64,000 nucleotides of DNA from Sphingobium sp. BYY-5 (GCF_022758885.1 NZ_JALEBH010000001.1:3069501-3133500), one strand, 5' to 3'; numbered from the stretch's first letter, positions 19,513 through 29,268 are shown. Notes: generated by a model not told the origin, from the sequence alone. Program-made: numbers and translations.

Positions 19513-20430
19513 TCAAAACGCGCCGGCCAGCGCCAGCAGCACGCCCGTCACCACCAGTATCAGGCCAATAGCTTCGCTGCGCCGCATCCGTTCCTTGAGG
19601 TAGAAATGGCCGAAGGCCATGGTGAAGACGACCTCGATCTGACCGACGATCCGCACCAGCGCGACCGGAGCGGTGGCAAAGCCGGTGAACCAGCAGGCGG
19701 AGCCTAGCGCGGAGAGCAGGCCGACCTGTCCCGACACGCGCCAGCTTGCGAAGACCCGGCCGATCTCGCCCCGCTCGCGCGCCAGCATCCAGCCGCCCAG
19801 GATCAGCGTTTGAAGCAGCACAGTGATGCACAGGACGATCAGCGCTGCAAGGATGCGGTCATCACCACCCACTTGCTGTGTCGCGCGGCGGATGCCGATC
19901 GCGGTCAGCGCGAAGAAGAAGCCCGACGCCATGCCGGTGATGGCGGCAGGCTGGCCCAGCGCGCGCAGGAAGTCCACCGGCCCCATCCGCTTGCCTCCGG
20001 TCGACAGCAGCATCACGCCTGCAACGCCGCAACCGACGCCTGCCCAACTCAGCGCCGCCAACCGTTCACCCATCAGCAGGAAGGAAAGGATCGCGCCCTG
20101 CACCGCCTCCGTCTTGGAATAAGCGGTGCCGACCACGAAATTGCGGTGGCTGAACGCCAGGATCAGCAGGTTGGTGGCGATGATCTGGGCCAGGCCTCCG
20201 GCGATGCAGAAGAGCAGGAAGCGCGGCTGAAGCGTCGGCCAGGGCGCGGGGAAGGAAAACCGGTAGAGGCCAAGCAGCGCCAGCGTGAATGGAATGCCGT
20301 AAAGATAGCGGACCAGACCCGCGCCGTTCAGAGACAGGCTGTGGCTGACGCGGCGCTGGATCGCGGTGCGCCAGGCCTGGGTGGCACCGGCCATCAGCGT
20401 GGCGGGCAGCCAAAGGGGGGAGGAGATCAT
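19513..20430 (-). CDS. EamA/DMT-family transporter
   Basis: A 305-residue integral membrane protein with about ten hydrophobic segments in two EamA repeats. Visible helices include FLLFCIAGGLAQIIATNLLI, LSWAGVGCGVAGVMLLSTG and AIGLILVVTGVLLALAGAF. The charged loop TAYSKTEAVQGAILSFLLMGE sits where repeat 1 closes. Members move metabolites across the inner membrane; the substrate cannot be read. ATG 20430 is chosen because the protein then begins at the first transmembrane segment; an in-frame ATG at 20454 would add eight residues. It may be co-transcribed with the chemoreceptor gene 55 bp downstream. Confidence 0.85.
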   Translation of the reverse strand: MISSPLWLPATLMAGATQAWRTAIQRRVSHSLSLNGAGLVRYLYGIPFTLALLGLYRFSFPAPWPTLQPRFLLFCIAGGLAQIIATNLLILAFSHRNFVVGTAYSKTEAVQGAILSFLLMGERLAALSWAGVGCGVAGVMLLSTGGKRMGPVDFLRALGQPAAITGMASGFFFALTAIGIRRATQQVGGDDRILAALIVLCITVLLQTLILGGWMLARERGEIGRVFASWRVSGQVGLLSALGSACWFTGFATAPVALVRIVGQIEVVFTMAFGHFYLKERMRRSEAIGLILVVTGVLLALAGAF

Positions 20431-20778
20431 GCCCGCCCTATACAGGGCCGACATGTCGCGTCACCCCCATCCTCACCAATAGCGACCCAGCGACTGTGTC
20501 ACCCGGCGCTTTCATTTCCTCTGTCATGGGCAGGAAGAATATCGGGGGATATCATGGAGGCGTCGCGGCTCCACAGAGCGCGATAGGGGCCTCTTTCTCA
20601 ATGTCTTTATGTTGCTGAATTGTCACGGATGGAAATATATTGCGGCTCTCACCTGGCTGCGCGGAGCCTTGTCACCATGCCGCCACAAATTGCTCCTAGC
20701 CGCCGCCTCATCCTGGACGCGGGCGCGCAGGGGCGCTGACGTCCTGGTCACAAATCAACAGACTATCGGGGAAGTACC
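20431..20778 (+). other. Non-coding stretch upstream of the second TonB receptor
   Basis: About 350 bp between the divergent EamA gene and the TonB receptor. It should hold both promoters. I see no convincing ORF, RNA gene or long repeat in it. The last bases contain GGGGAAG, which serves the TTG start of the receptor. Confidence 0.5.
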
Positions 20779-23070
20779 TTGTCCAAACTCACTTTCGGAC
20801 GGTCGGCGCTGCTGCTGACCACGGCTCTGGTCGCGTTCGCCATGACGGGCGCCGCCCATGCGCAGGACGCCGGCGCCAATGACGGCGCGCTCGACGAGAT
20901 CGTCGTCACCGCTGAACGCCGTTCCGAAAATCTTCAGAAGGTGCCGATCTCGGTCGGTGTCGTGCAAGGCGACGCGCTGCGCAACCTTACATCCGGCGGC
21001 GGCGACATTCTCGAACTCGCCGCGCGCGTGCCCGGCCTCTATGCCGAAACCACCACCGGCCGCATCTTCCCGCGCTTCTACATTCGTGGTCTGGGCAATA
21101 TCGACTTTTATCTCGGCGCGTCGCAGCCGGTGTCGATCATCCAGGACGATGTGGTCCTTGAGCATGTGGTGCTGAAATCGAACCCCGTGTTCGACGTCAA
21201 CCAGGTGGAAGTGCTGCGCGGTCCGCAGGGGTCGCTGTTCGGCCGCAACACCACCGCGGGCATCATCAAGTTCGACACCAACCGTCCGACCATGGACTGG
21301 CAGGGCCGCGCCCAGGCCAGCTATGGCAGCTACAACACCGTAACCTTCGACGGCGGCATCGGCGGCCCGATCGTGGCCGACAAGCTCGCCTTCCGCGTCT
21401 CGGCGCTCTACCAGCATCGCGACGACTGGGTCGACAACACGTATAGCGGCCCCAGCGCCGACGGCACCGTCAGCCCGAAGAAGGACGCCATGGGCGGCTT
21501 CAACGAAAAGGACATTCGCGTCCAACTGCTGATGACCCCGTCGGAATCGCTGTTGATGCTGACCAGCGTCCACGCGCGCGATTATGACGGCACCTCGACC
21601 ATCTTCCACCGCGCCGGCCTTATCAAGGGATCGAACAGCGTCGCCGGCACGCCGCGCAGCTCGGTCGCGCTCGACGAAGCGCACAACAATCCGCAGGCCT
21701 ACAAGACCTACGGCGCGTCGGAAAATATCGCGCTGGATTTTGGCCCGGTTACGCTGACCTCGATCACCGCCTATGAAACCACCAGCGGCTACAGCCGGGG
21801 CGACACGGACGGCGGTGCGGGCGCCGACTATCCGGTGAACGGTATCGCCAACGGCTTTGGCCAGTCGCAGGGCCAGGTGCGCGATCTCGACCAGCTCACC
21901 CAGGAAGTCCGCCTCGCCAGCAATGGGGACAACGCCTTCAAATGGCAGGTCGGTGGCATGTATTTCGACAGCCGTGACACCACCGATTTCTACCAGCGCG
22001 CCTATTTCCTGACCGGTGCCGCCAACAATCCCAATAACTGGGTGCGCCTGCACAACAAGAATGAAAGCTGGGCCGTCTTCGGCCAGGCGAGCTACGAAGT
22101 CGTGCCGGGCCTGACCATCACCGCCGGCGGCCGTTATACCAAGGACACCAAGGAAACCCGCCTGGTCCGCGCCACTGCCAACGCCGCAGGTGTGTCGAGC
22201 TACACTGGTCGCCGCTACGTTAAGTTGACGGGCAAGGAACCGAGCTGGGACGTCAGCGCCCTTTATGAAGTCAGTCCTGAGGTCAGCCTTTACGCCCGCG
22301 TCGCGCGCGGTTTCCGTGGTCCCACCATCCAGGGCCGCTCGGCTGTATTCAACAGCGACTTCACCACGGCGGATTCGGAAACGATCCTGTCCTATGAAGG
22401 CGGCATCAAGACCAACCTGTTCAACAACCGCGTCCGCTTCAACCTGTCGGGTTTCGCCTATCGGGTGAAAGACATCCAGCTCAACGGCAACGACGTGAAC
22501 GGCAATGGTGTCCTCTTCAACGCCGACAAGGCCGATGCCTATGGCATGGAAGCGGAACTGGAAGCGCGGCCGTTCGAGAATCTGACCCTGTCGGCCGGCC
22601 TCAGCCTGCTGCACAGCGAGATCAAGGACAAGAATGTCTATGCCCAGGTCTGCATCCTGAACGGCGTCGTCGTCTGCACGGTCGAGGACCCGACGATCAA
22701 GGTCGGTGCCAACACCTTCGCCCAGATCGACGGCAACCCGCTGCCCAACGCGCCCAAATATACGGCGAACATCACGGCCCGCTACGACGTGCCGCTCGGT
22801 AATGGCGGCAAGATCTTCGTCGCGACCGACTGGAACATTCAGGGTTACACGAACTTCGTCCTCTACAAGACGAAGGAGTTCTATTCGAAGGGCGATTTCG
22901 AAGGCGGCCTCAAGATCGGCTACACCGCACCCGACGGCAAGTACGAGATCGCCGCCTTCGCCCGCAACATCACCAATGAGAAGAACCTCAAGGGCGTGAT
23001 CGAAAACTATATGGCGGCGGTCTTCAACGAACCGCGCGTCATCGGCGTGTCGCTCAGCGGCAAGCTGTAA
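20779..23070 (+). CDS. TonB-dependent receptor
   Basis: A 763-residue outer-membrane receptor. It has a signal peptide (to AHAQD), a TonB-box-like DEIVVTAERR, a plug domain (FYIRGLGN, NQVEVLRGPQGSLFGRNTT) and a 22-strand-type barrel ending in GVSLSGKL. The layout is that of the large sphingomonad receptor families for complex organic ligands; the substrate is unknown. It uses a TTG start at 20779 with GGGGAAG four bases upstream; the first internal ATG would remove the signal peptide, so TTG is needed. No obvious catabolic partner genes are adjacent. Confidence 0.93.
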   Translation: MSKLTFGRSALLLTTALVAFAMTGAAHAQDAGANDGALDEIVVTAERRSENLQKVPISVGVVQGDALRNLTSGGGDILELAARVPGLYAETTTGRIFPRFYIRGLGNIDFYLGASQPVSIIQDDVVLEHVVLKSNPVFDVNQVEVLRGPQGSLFGRNTTAGIIKFDTNRPTMDWQGRAQASYGSYNTVTFDGGIGGPIVADKLAFRVSALYQHRDDWVDNTYSGPSADGTVSPKKDAMGGFNEKDIRVQLLMTPSESLLMLTSVHARDYDGTSTIFHRAGLIKGSNSVAGTPRSSVALDEAHNNPQAYKTYGASENIALDFGPVTLTSITAYETTSGYSRGDTDGGAGADYPVNGIANGFGQSQGQVRDLDQLTQEVRLASNGDNAFKWQVGGMYFDSRDTTDFYQRAYFLTGAANNPNNWVRLHNKNESWAVFGQASYEVVPGLTITAGGRYTKDTKETRLVRATANAAGVSSYTGRRYVKLTGKEPSWDVSALYEVSPEVSLYARVARGFRGPTIQGRSAVFNSDFTTADSETILSYEGGIKTNLFNNRVRFNLSGFAYRVKDIQLNGNDVNGNGVLFNADKADAYGMEAELEARPFENLTLSAGLSLLHSEIKDKNVYAQVCILNGVVVCTVEDPTIKVGANTFAQIDGNPLPNAPKYTANITARYDVPLGNGGKIFVATDWNIQGYTNFVLYKTKEFYSKGDFEGGLKIGYTAPDGKYEIAAFARNITNEKNLKGVIENYMAAVFNEPRVIGVSLSGKL

Positions 23071-23079
23071 GAGGGACGG

Positions 23080-23637
23080 TTATTCCTCCCCATGCGAAGC
23101 ATGGGGAGGGGGACCAGCGGCATCGGTTACGGATAATGTTTGCTTCAGGAAATTGACGAGTAGCTTGCCTGCTCTGCCTTCGGCATGGGCAAACCACCAT
23201 ATGCTTGCGACAAACCCGAACGTAACGAGCGCCAGGATCATTTTGATGATGATATAAGTTGCCGGATCAGCCGGGGAATGGACGGGCTGATAAGTCAGCA
23301 GAGCGAAACTGCCCCACACACCGGCGGCCGCCAGGGGAATCAAGGTAAGGACGAACTGGATGCCGGGAACCGTTCGCCCGGTAATGCGCGTGCCAGATTC
23401 TTCGGCGCGCAGCCACACAATCAGCTTCGGCTTGGAATTCCGATTGATCCAGTCAAACGCACCAAGCCACATCAACAACAGGTGCCCGAAGAAGCGGCCC
23501 CTCGGTCTGAGATCGTTGGGACGTTGCCATCCCGGCACGAATTTCGCCTCCAATCGCCGCCGGCACTCGTCCGGCGGCAGCGGAGAATAGAGATTGATCC
23601 GTTCGCCGAAGGGCTGAAAGCTCATACCTGAATTCAT
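23080..23637 (-). CDS. Hypothetical membrane protein with two transmembrane segments
   Basis: A 185-residue protein I do not recognise. The N-terminal half is polar (YSPLPPDECRRRLEAKF), with two hydrophobic helices in the second half (VLTLIPLAAAGVWGSFALL and MILALVTFGFVASIWWFA) separated by a short loop. The N-terminal segment recalls sphingomonad proteins of unknown role. The last codons (…PPPHASHGEE) are encoded by a palindromic repeat at 23085-23109, so the C-terminus may have been altered by repeat insertion. It converges with the TonB receptor, 9 bp apart. Confidence 0.7.
   Translation of the reverse strand: MNSGMSFQPFGERINLYSPLPPDECRRRLEAKFVPGWQRPNDLRPRGRFFGHLLLMWLGAFDWINRNSKPKLIVWLRAEESGTRITGRTVPGIQFVLTLIPLAAAGVWGSFALLTYQPVHSPADPATYIIIKMILALVTFGFVASIWWFAHAEGRAGKLLVNFLKQTLSVTDAAGPPPHASHGEE
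23085..23109. repeat. Palindromic repeat forming the convergent terminator region
   Basis: A perfect 11-bp inverted repeat (CCTCCCCATGC with its complement) around a GAA loop. It lies 15 bp past the TonB receptor stop and overlaps the last codons of the convergent gene. It resembles the short GC-rich palindromes scattered in sphingomonad genomes and could act as a terminator. Confidence 0.7.
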
Positions 23638-23660
23638 GGATTAGAACCGATGCCAACCCG

Positions 23661-23724
23661 TTCCCCGGCGAAGGCCGGGGTCCAGCTCCAGCGTCAGAAC
23701 TGGACCCCGGCCTTCGCCGGGGAA
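23661..23724. repeat. 24-bp perfect inverted repeat (REP-like)
   Basis: Arms at 23661-23684 and 23701-23724 are exact complements (core CCCCGGCGAAGGCCGGGG) with a 16-bp spacer. Each arm is itself palindromic. It sits between the fumarase stop and the start of the upstream hypothetical gene, so it may terminate the fumarase transcript. A 14-bp piece of the same core occurs at 4233-4246. Confidence 0.8.
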
Positions 23725-23767
23725 CAAGCAACCGAAGTTGATGAGTCATTCTCTCCGCAACTTGGCA

Positions 23768-25288
23768 TCACACCCCCTCCAGTAGCTTCTCCCGCTTGAT
23801 CTTCTCCTGCCACACCAGCGGAGCGAGGCGGTGGACATTCTGGCCTTCGCTATCCACGGCCACGGTCACGGGCATGTTCTCCACCGTGAACTCGTAGATC
23901 GCTTCCATGCCCAGATCCGCAAACCCCACGACCCTGGCTTCCTTGATCGCGCGGGCGACCAGATAGGCCGCGCCGCCGACCGCCATCAGATAGGCGCTCT
24001 TGTGCTTGGCAATGCTTTCCGTCGCAGCCGGACCGCGCTCGGCCTTGCCGACGCAGGCGGCCAGCCCCTGTTCCAGCATCATGTCCATGAAGCCGTCCAT
24101 GCGGGTCGCGGTGGTGGGGCCGGCCGGGCCGACCACCTCGTCGCGCACCGGATCGACCGGGCCGACATAATAGATGACACGGCCCTTGAAATCGACCGGC
24201 AGGCTCTCGCCCTTGGCCAGCATGTCCTTGATCCGCTTATGCGCAGCGTCGCGCCCGGTCAGCATCTTGCCATTGAGCAGCAGTCGGTCGCCATGCTTCC
24301 AGCTCTGCACCACGTCCGGCGTCAGAGTGTCGAGATCGACGCGGATCGCTTCCTTGCTCGGCTTCCAGTCGACATCGGGCCATTCGGACAGTTTGGGCGC
24401 CTCCAGATAGGCCGGCCCCGATCCGTCGAGCGTGAAATGCGCATGGCGGGTCGCCGCGCAATTGGGGATCATCGCCACCGGCTTGCCCGCCGCATGGCAG
24501 GGATAGTCGTAGATCTTGACGTCGAGGATGGTGGACAGCCCGCCCAGACCCTGCGCGCCGATGCCCAGCGCATTGACCTTGTCGAAAATCTCGATCCGCA
24601 TCTTCTCGATGTCGTTCTGCGGCCCGCGCGCCTTGAGTTCCCCCATGTCGATGGGTTCCATCAGACTTTCCTTGGCCAGCGCGACCGCCTTTTCCGCCGT
24701 GCCGCCGATGCCGATGCCCAACATGCCCGGCGGGCACCAGCCCGCACCCATCTGCGGGATCATCTCCAGCACCCAGTCGACGATCGAGTCGCTGGGGTTC
24801 ATCATCTTGAACTTGGTCTTGTTCTCGCTGCCGCCGCCCTTTGCCGCAACGTCCACGATCACTTTGTCGCCCGGCACCATCTCGACATTCAGTACGCAGG
24901 GCGTGTTGTCCTTGGTGTTCTGGCGCGAAAAGGCCGGATCACGCAGGATCGACGCGCGCAGGCGATTTTCGGGGTTGAGGTAAGCGCGGCGCACGCCCTC
25001 ATCGACCACGTCCTGCATGGAGCGGCTGTTATCGTCCAGGCGGCAGTCCATGCCCCATTTAACGAAGACATTGACGATGCCGGTGTCCTGGCAGATCGGG
25101 CGATGCCCCTCCGCGCACATGCGGCTGTTGGTCAGGATCTGGGCGATGGCGTCCTTGGCCGCCGGATTGGCCTCCGCCTCATAGGCTTTGCCCAGCGCGC
25201 GGATATAATCCATCGGGTGGTAATAGCTGATGAACTGGAGCGCGTCGGCCACGCTTTCGATCAGATCGGCGGTCTTGATGACGGTCAT
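23768..25288 (-). CDS. Class I fumarate hydratase (4Fe-4S)
   Basis: A 506-residue fumarase catalysing the reversible hydration of fumarate to malate in the TCA cycle. The N-terminal alpha domain has the cluster-ligand region RPICQDTGIVNVF, plus GWCPPGMLGIGIGG and PNCAATRHAHF; the beta domain has LTGRDAAHKRI, GPTTATRMDGFMD and a GKAERG segment. Both halves are fused in one chain, as in E. coli FumA/FumB. This oxygen-sensitive class differs from class II FumC. Start ATG 25288. It stands alone. Confidence 0.95.
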   Translation of the reverse strand: MTVIKTADLIESVADALQFISYYHPMDYIRALGKAYEAEANPAAKDAIAQILTNSRMCAEGHRPICQDTGIVNVFVKWGMDCRLDDNSRSMQDVVDEGVRRAYLNPENRLRASILRDPAFSRQNTKDNTPCVLNVEMVPGDKVIVDVAAKGGGSENKTKFKMMNPSDSIVDWVLEMIPQMGAGWCPPGMLGIGIGGTAEKAVALAKESLMEPIDMGELKARGPQNDIEKMRIEIFDKVNALGIGAQGLGGLSTILDVKIYDYPCHAAGKPVAMIPNCAATRHAHFTLDGSGPAYLEAPKLSEWPDVDWKPSKEAIRVDLDTLTPDVVQSWKHGDRLLLNGKMLTGRDAAHKRIKDMLAKGESLPVDFKGRVIYYVGPVDPVRDEVVGPAGPTTATRMDGFMDMMLEQGLAACVGKAERGPAATESIAKHKSAYLMAVGGAAYLVARAIKEARVVGFADLGMEAIYEFTVENMPVTVAVDSEGQNVHRLAPLVWQEKIKREKLLEGV

Positions 25289-25410
25289 CTACCCTGGTCC
25301 CTATTCTTGCGGCCCGCCTCTGCACGGCGGATCCTGGCAGCGGCGGCTATAGGCTTTTGCGAGTCTGAGTCCAGCCGCGGTGCCGATCTGCGGGTATATC
25401 GGCTGGGATA

Positions 25411-26025
25411 TCAGGCGGGGGAGGGCATCGGCAGCAATTGATAGTTCCAACTGGCGTTAGTCCGTATGATTCGCGCCGGCACACCTGCTGCGACGCAGTT
25501 GGCGGCCACGTCCTTCACCACGATCGCACGAGCCGAGATGACACTGCCGGCGCCGATGCTCGTGCCTTTCATGATCACGGCGCCATCCCCGATCCAGACC
25601 CGGTCGCTAATCTTCACATGGCCGCCCGGATTGATGCGCTGCCCGCTCGCCAGATCGACCACCGAGTGCAAGTCGCTGACGGTGATCCATGTATTGCCCG
25701 CGACAAGACAGCCTTCTCCAATGCTGATGTCGAAGGATTCATGGCACTGTATCTGGCAGGTCCAGGTGAAGCCGGTATAGGCGCCGATCGATACCGTCGA
25801 ATCCTTCACAGTATAGAGGGCGATGGCGCCCAGGCGGCATCCCGCGCCGATGCGTACAGTGCAATCGGCGCCCACCGTCAGGTTGATTTGAGCGGCATGG
25901 CAGTCTGGCCCAATCTCTATTGATCCGCCCTTGCCCGCAAAGGTGATGACACCGCTACTATCTTCGATGAACGCTTCGGGGATGCTGACGTGATTGCCCT
26001 CTGTATTGTGAATCTGGACTGGCAC
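25411..26025 (-). CDS. Hexapeptide-repeat acyltransferase
   Basis: A 204-residue left-handed beta-helix protein. Repeating hexad-like units occur (IEIGPDCHA, VRIGAGCRLG, VSIGAYTGF, ISIGEGCLV, VKISDRVWIGDGAVIMKG), and the C-terminal VWIGDGAVI...GAGSVISARAIVVKDV...GVPARI is the classic acetyltransferase signature seen in CatB/NodL-type and LPS-sugar O-acetyltransferases. The acceptor is unknown; surface polysaccharide is a reasonable guess. No glycan cluster surrounds it. It is followed by a long gene-free, lower-GC region, suggesting it may be part of an acquired segment. Confidence 0.82.
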   Translation of the reverse strand: MPVQIHNTEGNHVSIPEAFIEDSSGVITFAGKGGSIEIGPDCHAAQINLTVGADCTVRIGAGCRLGAIALYTVKDSTVSIGAYTGFTWTCQIQCHESFDISIGEGCLVAGNTWITVSDLHSVVDLASGQRINPGGHVKISDRVWIGDGAVIMKGTSIGAGSVISARAIVVKDVAANCVAAGVPARIIRTNASWNYQLLPMPSPA

Positions 26026-26982
26026 AGGCAGGCATCCTTATATGAGGGCCGATCGACATTTAGATGATGACGTGGCGATCCGAAGGCCAGCGAGGTTAAG
26101 ATGGTGGTTTTCCGTGACCCGGAATATACTAAAAATATGTGTGTTCAGGAAGTACGAACAACCGTCATTTGCAGTCGGTCAGGGATGAATGTCAGATGGC
26201 TCCAGTAAATATATGATTCTAGTGTGGTATATGGATTGGAAGTACGCTAAGATACCAGCCGTTATAGCATGGCGTACTTAAAGTCCACCACATTGGGGTA
26301 GGTAGACATTCAAGAAATGAAGCATTTTCCCCAATTTTATCCGTCATCCTGACGAAAGTCAGGATCCATTCGGCGCGATTTCTCCTGGGAAGTGCTGAAT
26401 GGATGTTGATTGTCATCAACAGGGCAGCGAATGGGGAGCAAGGCACTTTGCCAAGCTTGAATGTCGATCCGTCATAGTGGACCGGATGATCTGCATTTCC
26501 GGTCGGCTGTTGAACGGAAGTTGGAGTCCATCAATCCATTGGCGCTTCCCGGCCCCTTCATGCTGCCTTGTCCGGGCGCTGTGACGCATTTGCGTGGCAA
26601 GCCTTATTTATTTTTTCTGTTGTATGCGGCCCCTTGCCTTTTCCGGAGCCAAGGGAAGTCCATGCGTCGCTGCGATGCGGCGTGCCGCGACGGCGACGAA
26701 ATGAATCGGATGCGCGGTGAACAGAGTCTCCGAATAGTCATTTACCCTCTTGCGCCTGAAACGCGCTGTGGCACTATCCCTTGTATCGGGTTAACGGGGT
26801 CTACCCAACAGATTGTGATCGCGTCGCTGGAATGCTTTCCGGCGCAGGGGCGTTTTGTCCCTGCGGTCCGCTCAGTTGGACCCAATTTACGTGCCCGTGC
26901 GGAGCGGTTCATGCTAGGATACGCACCTCGCTTGTGTCCCGGCTGACCGAATCGAACGGAACAGGAACAACGGGGACTCGCT
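26026..26982. other. Long gene-poor region upstream of nrdA
   Basis: Nearly 960 bp with no ORF I would support. The first half (26040-26340) is noticeably lower in GC than the surroundings. It contains one hairpin repeat (26346-26404). The promoter of nrdA should lie in the last part, but I could not identify a convincing NrdR box pair or riboswitch. Open frames here have atypical codon use and no recognisable motif. Confidence 0.5.
26346..26404. repeat. Double-hairpin intergenic repeat
   Basis: Two nested palindromes: ATCCTGAC / GTCAGGAT around GAAA (26346-26365), and ATCCATTC / GAATGGAT (26364-26371 with 26397-26404). Short hairpins of this kind recur between genes in sphingomonads. No coding function. 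Confidence 0.6.
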
Positions 26983-28917
26983 ATGGATTTTCGGGACAGT
27001 GGACAGACAGGTGCTGGCGACGTGGCAACGGTGATGGAAGAAGTGTTGGAAGCAGCGATCGAGACGAGCAAGCCGGAGCCTGTCAAGGCGGCCGAGCCGA
27101 TGTCCTCCTCCACGGTGCTCGCGCGCCGTTTCGAGGTGACGACCGATGCGTCGCGCGACGCGCTGCTGACCGAGTTCGGCAAGGACACGCTGAACGATCG
27201 CTATCTGTTGCCCGGCGAAAGCTATCAGGATCTCTTCGCGCGCGTTGCGGCGGCCTATGCCGACAATGCCGACCATGCCCAGCGCGTCTATGATTATATT
27301 TCGCGCCTTTGGTTCATGCCGGCGACGCCCGTATTGTCGAACGGCGGCACCGGTCGCGGCCTGCCGATCAGTTGCTATCTCAATTCGGTCGATGACAGCC
27401 TTGAAGGCATCGTCAACACCTGGAACGAGAATGTCTGGCTCGCTTCGCGCGGCGGCGGCATCGGCACCTATTGGGGCAATGTGCGCGGCATCGGTGAGCC
27501 TGTGGGCCTCAACGGCAAGACCAGCGGCATTATCCCGTTCGTCCGCGTGATGGACAGCCTGACCCTGGCGATCAGCCAGGGCAGTCTGCGCCGCGGTTCG
27601 GCCGCCTGCTATCTCGATATCTCCCACCCGGAGATCGAGGAGTTCCTCGAAATCCGCAAGACGTCCGGCGATTTCAACCGCAAGGCGTTGAACCTGCACC
27701 ATGGCGTGCTGCTGACCGACGAGTTCATGGAAGCCGTTCGCGACGGCGCCGAATTCAACCTGCGCAGCCCCAAGGACCAGTCTGTGCGCGGCAGCGTCAA
27801 CGCCCGCGCCCTGTTCCAGAAGCTGGTCGAGGTGCGCCTGGCCACCGGTGAACCCTATATCGTGTTCAACGACACGGTGAACCGGATGATGCCCAAGCAT
27901 CATCGCGACCTGGGCCTCAAGGTGTCGACGTCGAACCTCTGCTCGGAAATCACCCTGCCGACCGGTCGCGACCATCTGGGCAACGACCGCACGGCCGTTT
28001 GCTGTCTCTCGTCCATGAACCTGGAAACCTGGGACGAGTGGAAGGACGACCCGATGTTCGCGGAGGACATCATGCGCTTCCTCGACAACGTCCTTCAGGA
28101 CTATATCGACCGCGCGCCGCCGGAAATGGCGCGCGCCAAGTATAGCGCCAGCCGTGAACGCTCGGTGGGTCTGGGCGTCATGGGCTTCCACAGCTTCCTC
28201 CAGGCGCGCAACATTCCGTTCGAAGGCGCGATGGCCAAGTCGTGGAACCTGCGCATCTTCAAGCATATCAACGCCAAGGTGAACGAGGCGTCGATGATGC
28301 TGGCGCAGGAGCGCGGGCCGTGCCCCGACGCCGCCGACCAGGGTGTGATGGAGCGTTTCAGTTGCAAGATGGCGATCGCGCCCACCGCGTCGATCAGCAT
28401 CATTTGCGGCGGCACCTCCGCCTGCATCGAGCCGATCCCGGCCAATATCTACACTCACAAGACGCTGTCGGGCAGCTTCTCGATCAAGAATCCCTATCTG
28501 GAAAAGCTGCTGATCGCCAAGGCGAAGGACAGCAGCGCGGTCTGGAACTCGATCCTGGAAAAGGGCGGCTCGGTCCAGCATCTCGACTTCCTGAGCCAGG
28601 AAGAAAAGGACGTATTCAAGACCAGTTTCGAAATCGATCAGCGCTGGCTGCTCGAACTCGCCGCCGATCGCACTCCCTATATCGACCAGGCGCAGTCGCT
28701 GAACCTGTTCATCCCGGCCGATGTGGAGAAATGGGATCTGCTCATGCTCCATTTCCGCGCCTGGGAACTGGGCATCAAGTCGCTTTACTATCTGCGGTCC
28801 AAATCGGTCCAGCGTGCGGGCTTTGCCGGCGGCGTGGAAGCCGACAACACGATCGATGCGCCCAAGTTCGAAATCGGCGAGACCACCGACTATGACGAGT
28901 GCCTTGCCTGCCAATAA
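26983..28917 (+). CDS. nrdA: Ribonucleoside-diphosphate reductase alpha subunit (class I), without an ATP-cone
   Basis: The 644-residue catalytic subunit that reduces NDPs to dNDPs with NrdB. Catalytic features: SCYLNSVDDS (redox Cys), NLCSEITLP (the N-x-C-x-E active-site triad), APTASISIICGGTSACIEP, and the C-terminal CLAC pair for re-reduction. Only about 60 residues precede the core (FEVTTDASRDALL), too few for the ATP-cone that gives allosteric dATP shut-off in E. coli. The start at ATG 26983 is uncertain by up to about 40 residues. nrdB follows after two small genes. Confidence 0.95.
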   Translation: MDFRDSGQTGAGDVATVMEEVLEAAIETSKPEPVKAAEPMSSSTVLARRFEVTTDASRDALLTEFGKDTLNDRYLLPGESYQDLFARVAAAYADNADHAQRVYDYISRLWFMPATPVLSNGGTGRGLPISCYLNSVDDSLEGIVNTWNENVWLASRGGGIGTYWGNVRGIGEPVGLNGKTSGIIPFVRVMDSLTLAISQGSLRRGSAACYLDISHPEIEEFLEIRKTSGDFNRKALNLHHGVLLTDEFMEAVRDGAEFNLRSPKDQSVRGSVNARALFQKLVEVRLATGEPYIVFNDTVNRMMPKHHRDLGLKVSTSNLCSEITLPTGRDHLGNDRTAVCCLSSMNLETWDEWKDDPMFAEDIMRFLDNVLQDYIDRAPPEMARAKYSASRERSVGLGVMGFHSFLQARNIPFEGAMAKSWNLRIFKHINAKVNEASMMLAQERGPCPDAADQGVMERFSCKMAIAPTASISIICGGTSACIEPIPANIYTHKTLSGSFSIKNPYLEKLLIAKAKDSSAVWNSILEKGGSVQHLDFLSQEEKDVFKTSFEIDQRWLLELAADRTPYIDQAQSLNLFIPADVEKWDLLMLHFRAWELGIKSLYYLRSKSVQRAGFAGGVEADNTIDAPKFEIGETTDYDECLACQ

Positions 28918-28963
28918 AGGCTTGAAGCCGGGCGCGACGGCCTATGCCGCCGCGCCCGCGCGC

Positions 28964-29209
28964 TCACGCTTCTTCTTCGAACGTCACCGCGACATCGGCA
29001 TTGGCGGACAGGCGCACGGTGCCGTCATCCTCGACCGCCGCGATCAGACCCTGGCTGATATAGTGATGATGCCCCTTATGGCTTCCTTCTCCGCTGTCCG
29101 CCTTGGTCAGCTTGATCCGGTCACCGTCCATATGGTCGACGGTGCCGACATGGACGCCATCGGCGCCGATCACTTCGGCATGTTCCTGAATGCTGCTAAG
29201 GTCGATCAT
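28964..29209 (-). CDS. DUF2171 small protein
   Basis: An 81-residue cytosolic protein of the PRC-barrel-like DUF2171 group: HAEVIGADGVHVGTVDHM, RIKLTKADSGEG, HHHYISQGLIAAVE. The opening GADG-x-VGTVD matches the typical DUF2171 N-terminus. Function is unknown. It lies on the opposite strand between nrdA and nrdB, so it interrupts any simple nrdAB operon. Confidence 0.83.
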   Translation of the reverse strand: MIDLSSIQEHAEVIGADGVHVGTVDHMDGDRIKLTKADSGEGSHKGHHHYISQGLIAAVEDDGTVRLSANADVAVTFEEEA

Positions 29210-29268
29210 GATATTTCTCCTGTGCGGGGGGTAACGAGCGTTGAACGCGCAAGGGCGGAGATGGTCGC

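Noticed and set aside
26461..26946. 161-codon open frame upstream of nrdA
   Set aside because: Low-complexity composition, no ribosome site, no recognisable motif; a chance frame in the nrdA upstream region.
26026..26982. Possible riboswitch or NrdR boxes before nrdA
   Set aside because: I could not find the paired ACAC...GTGT boxes or a conserved cobalamin core; not claimed.
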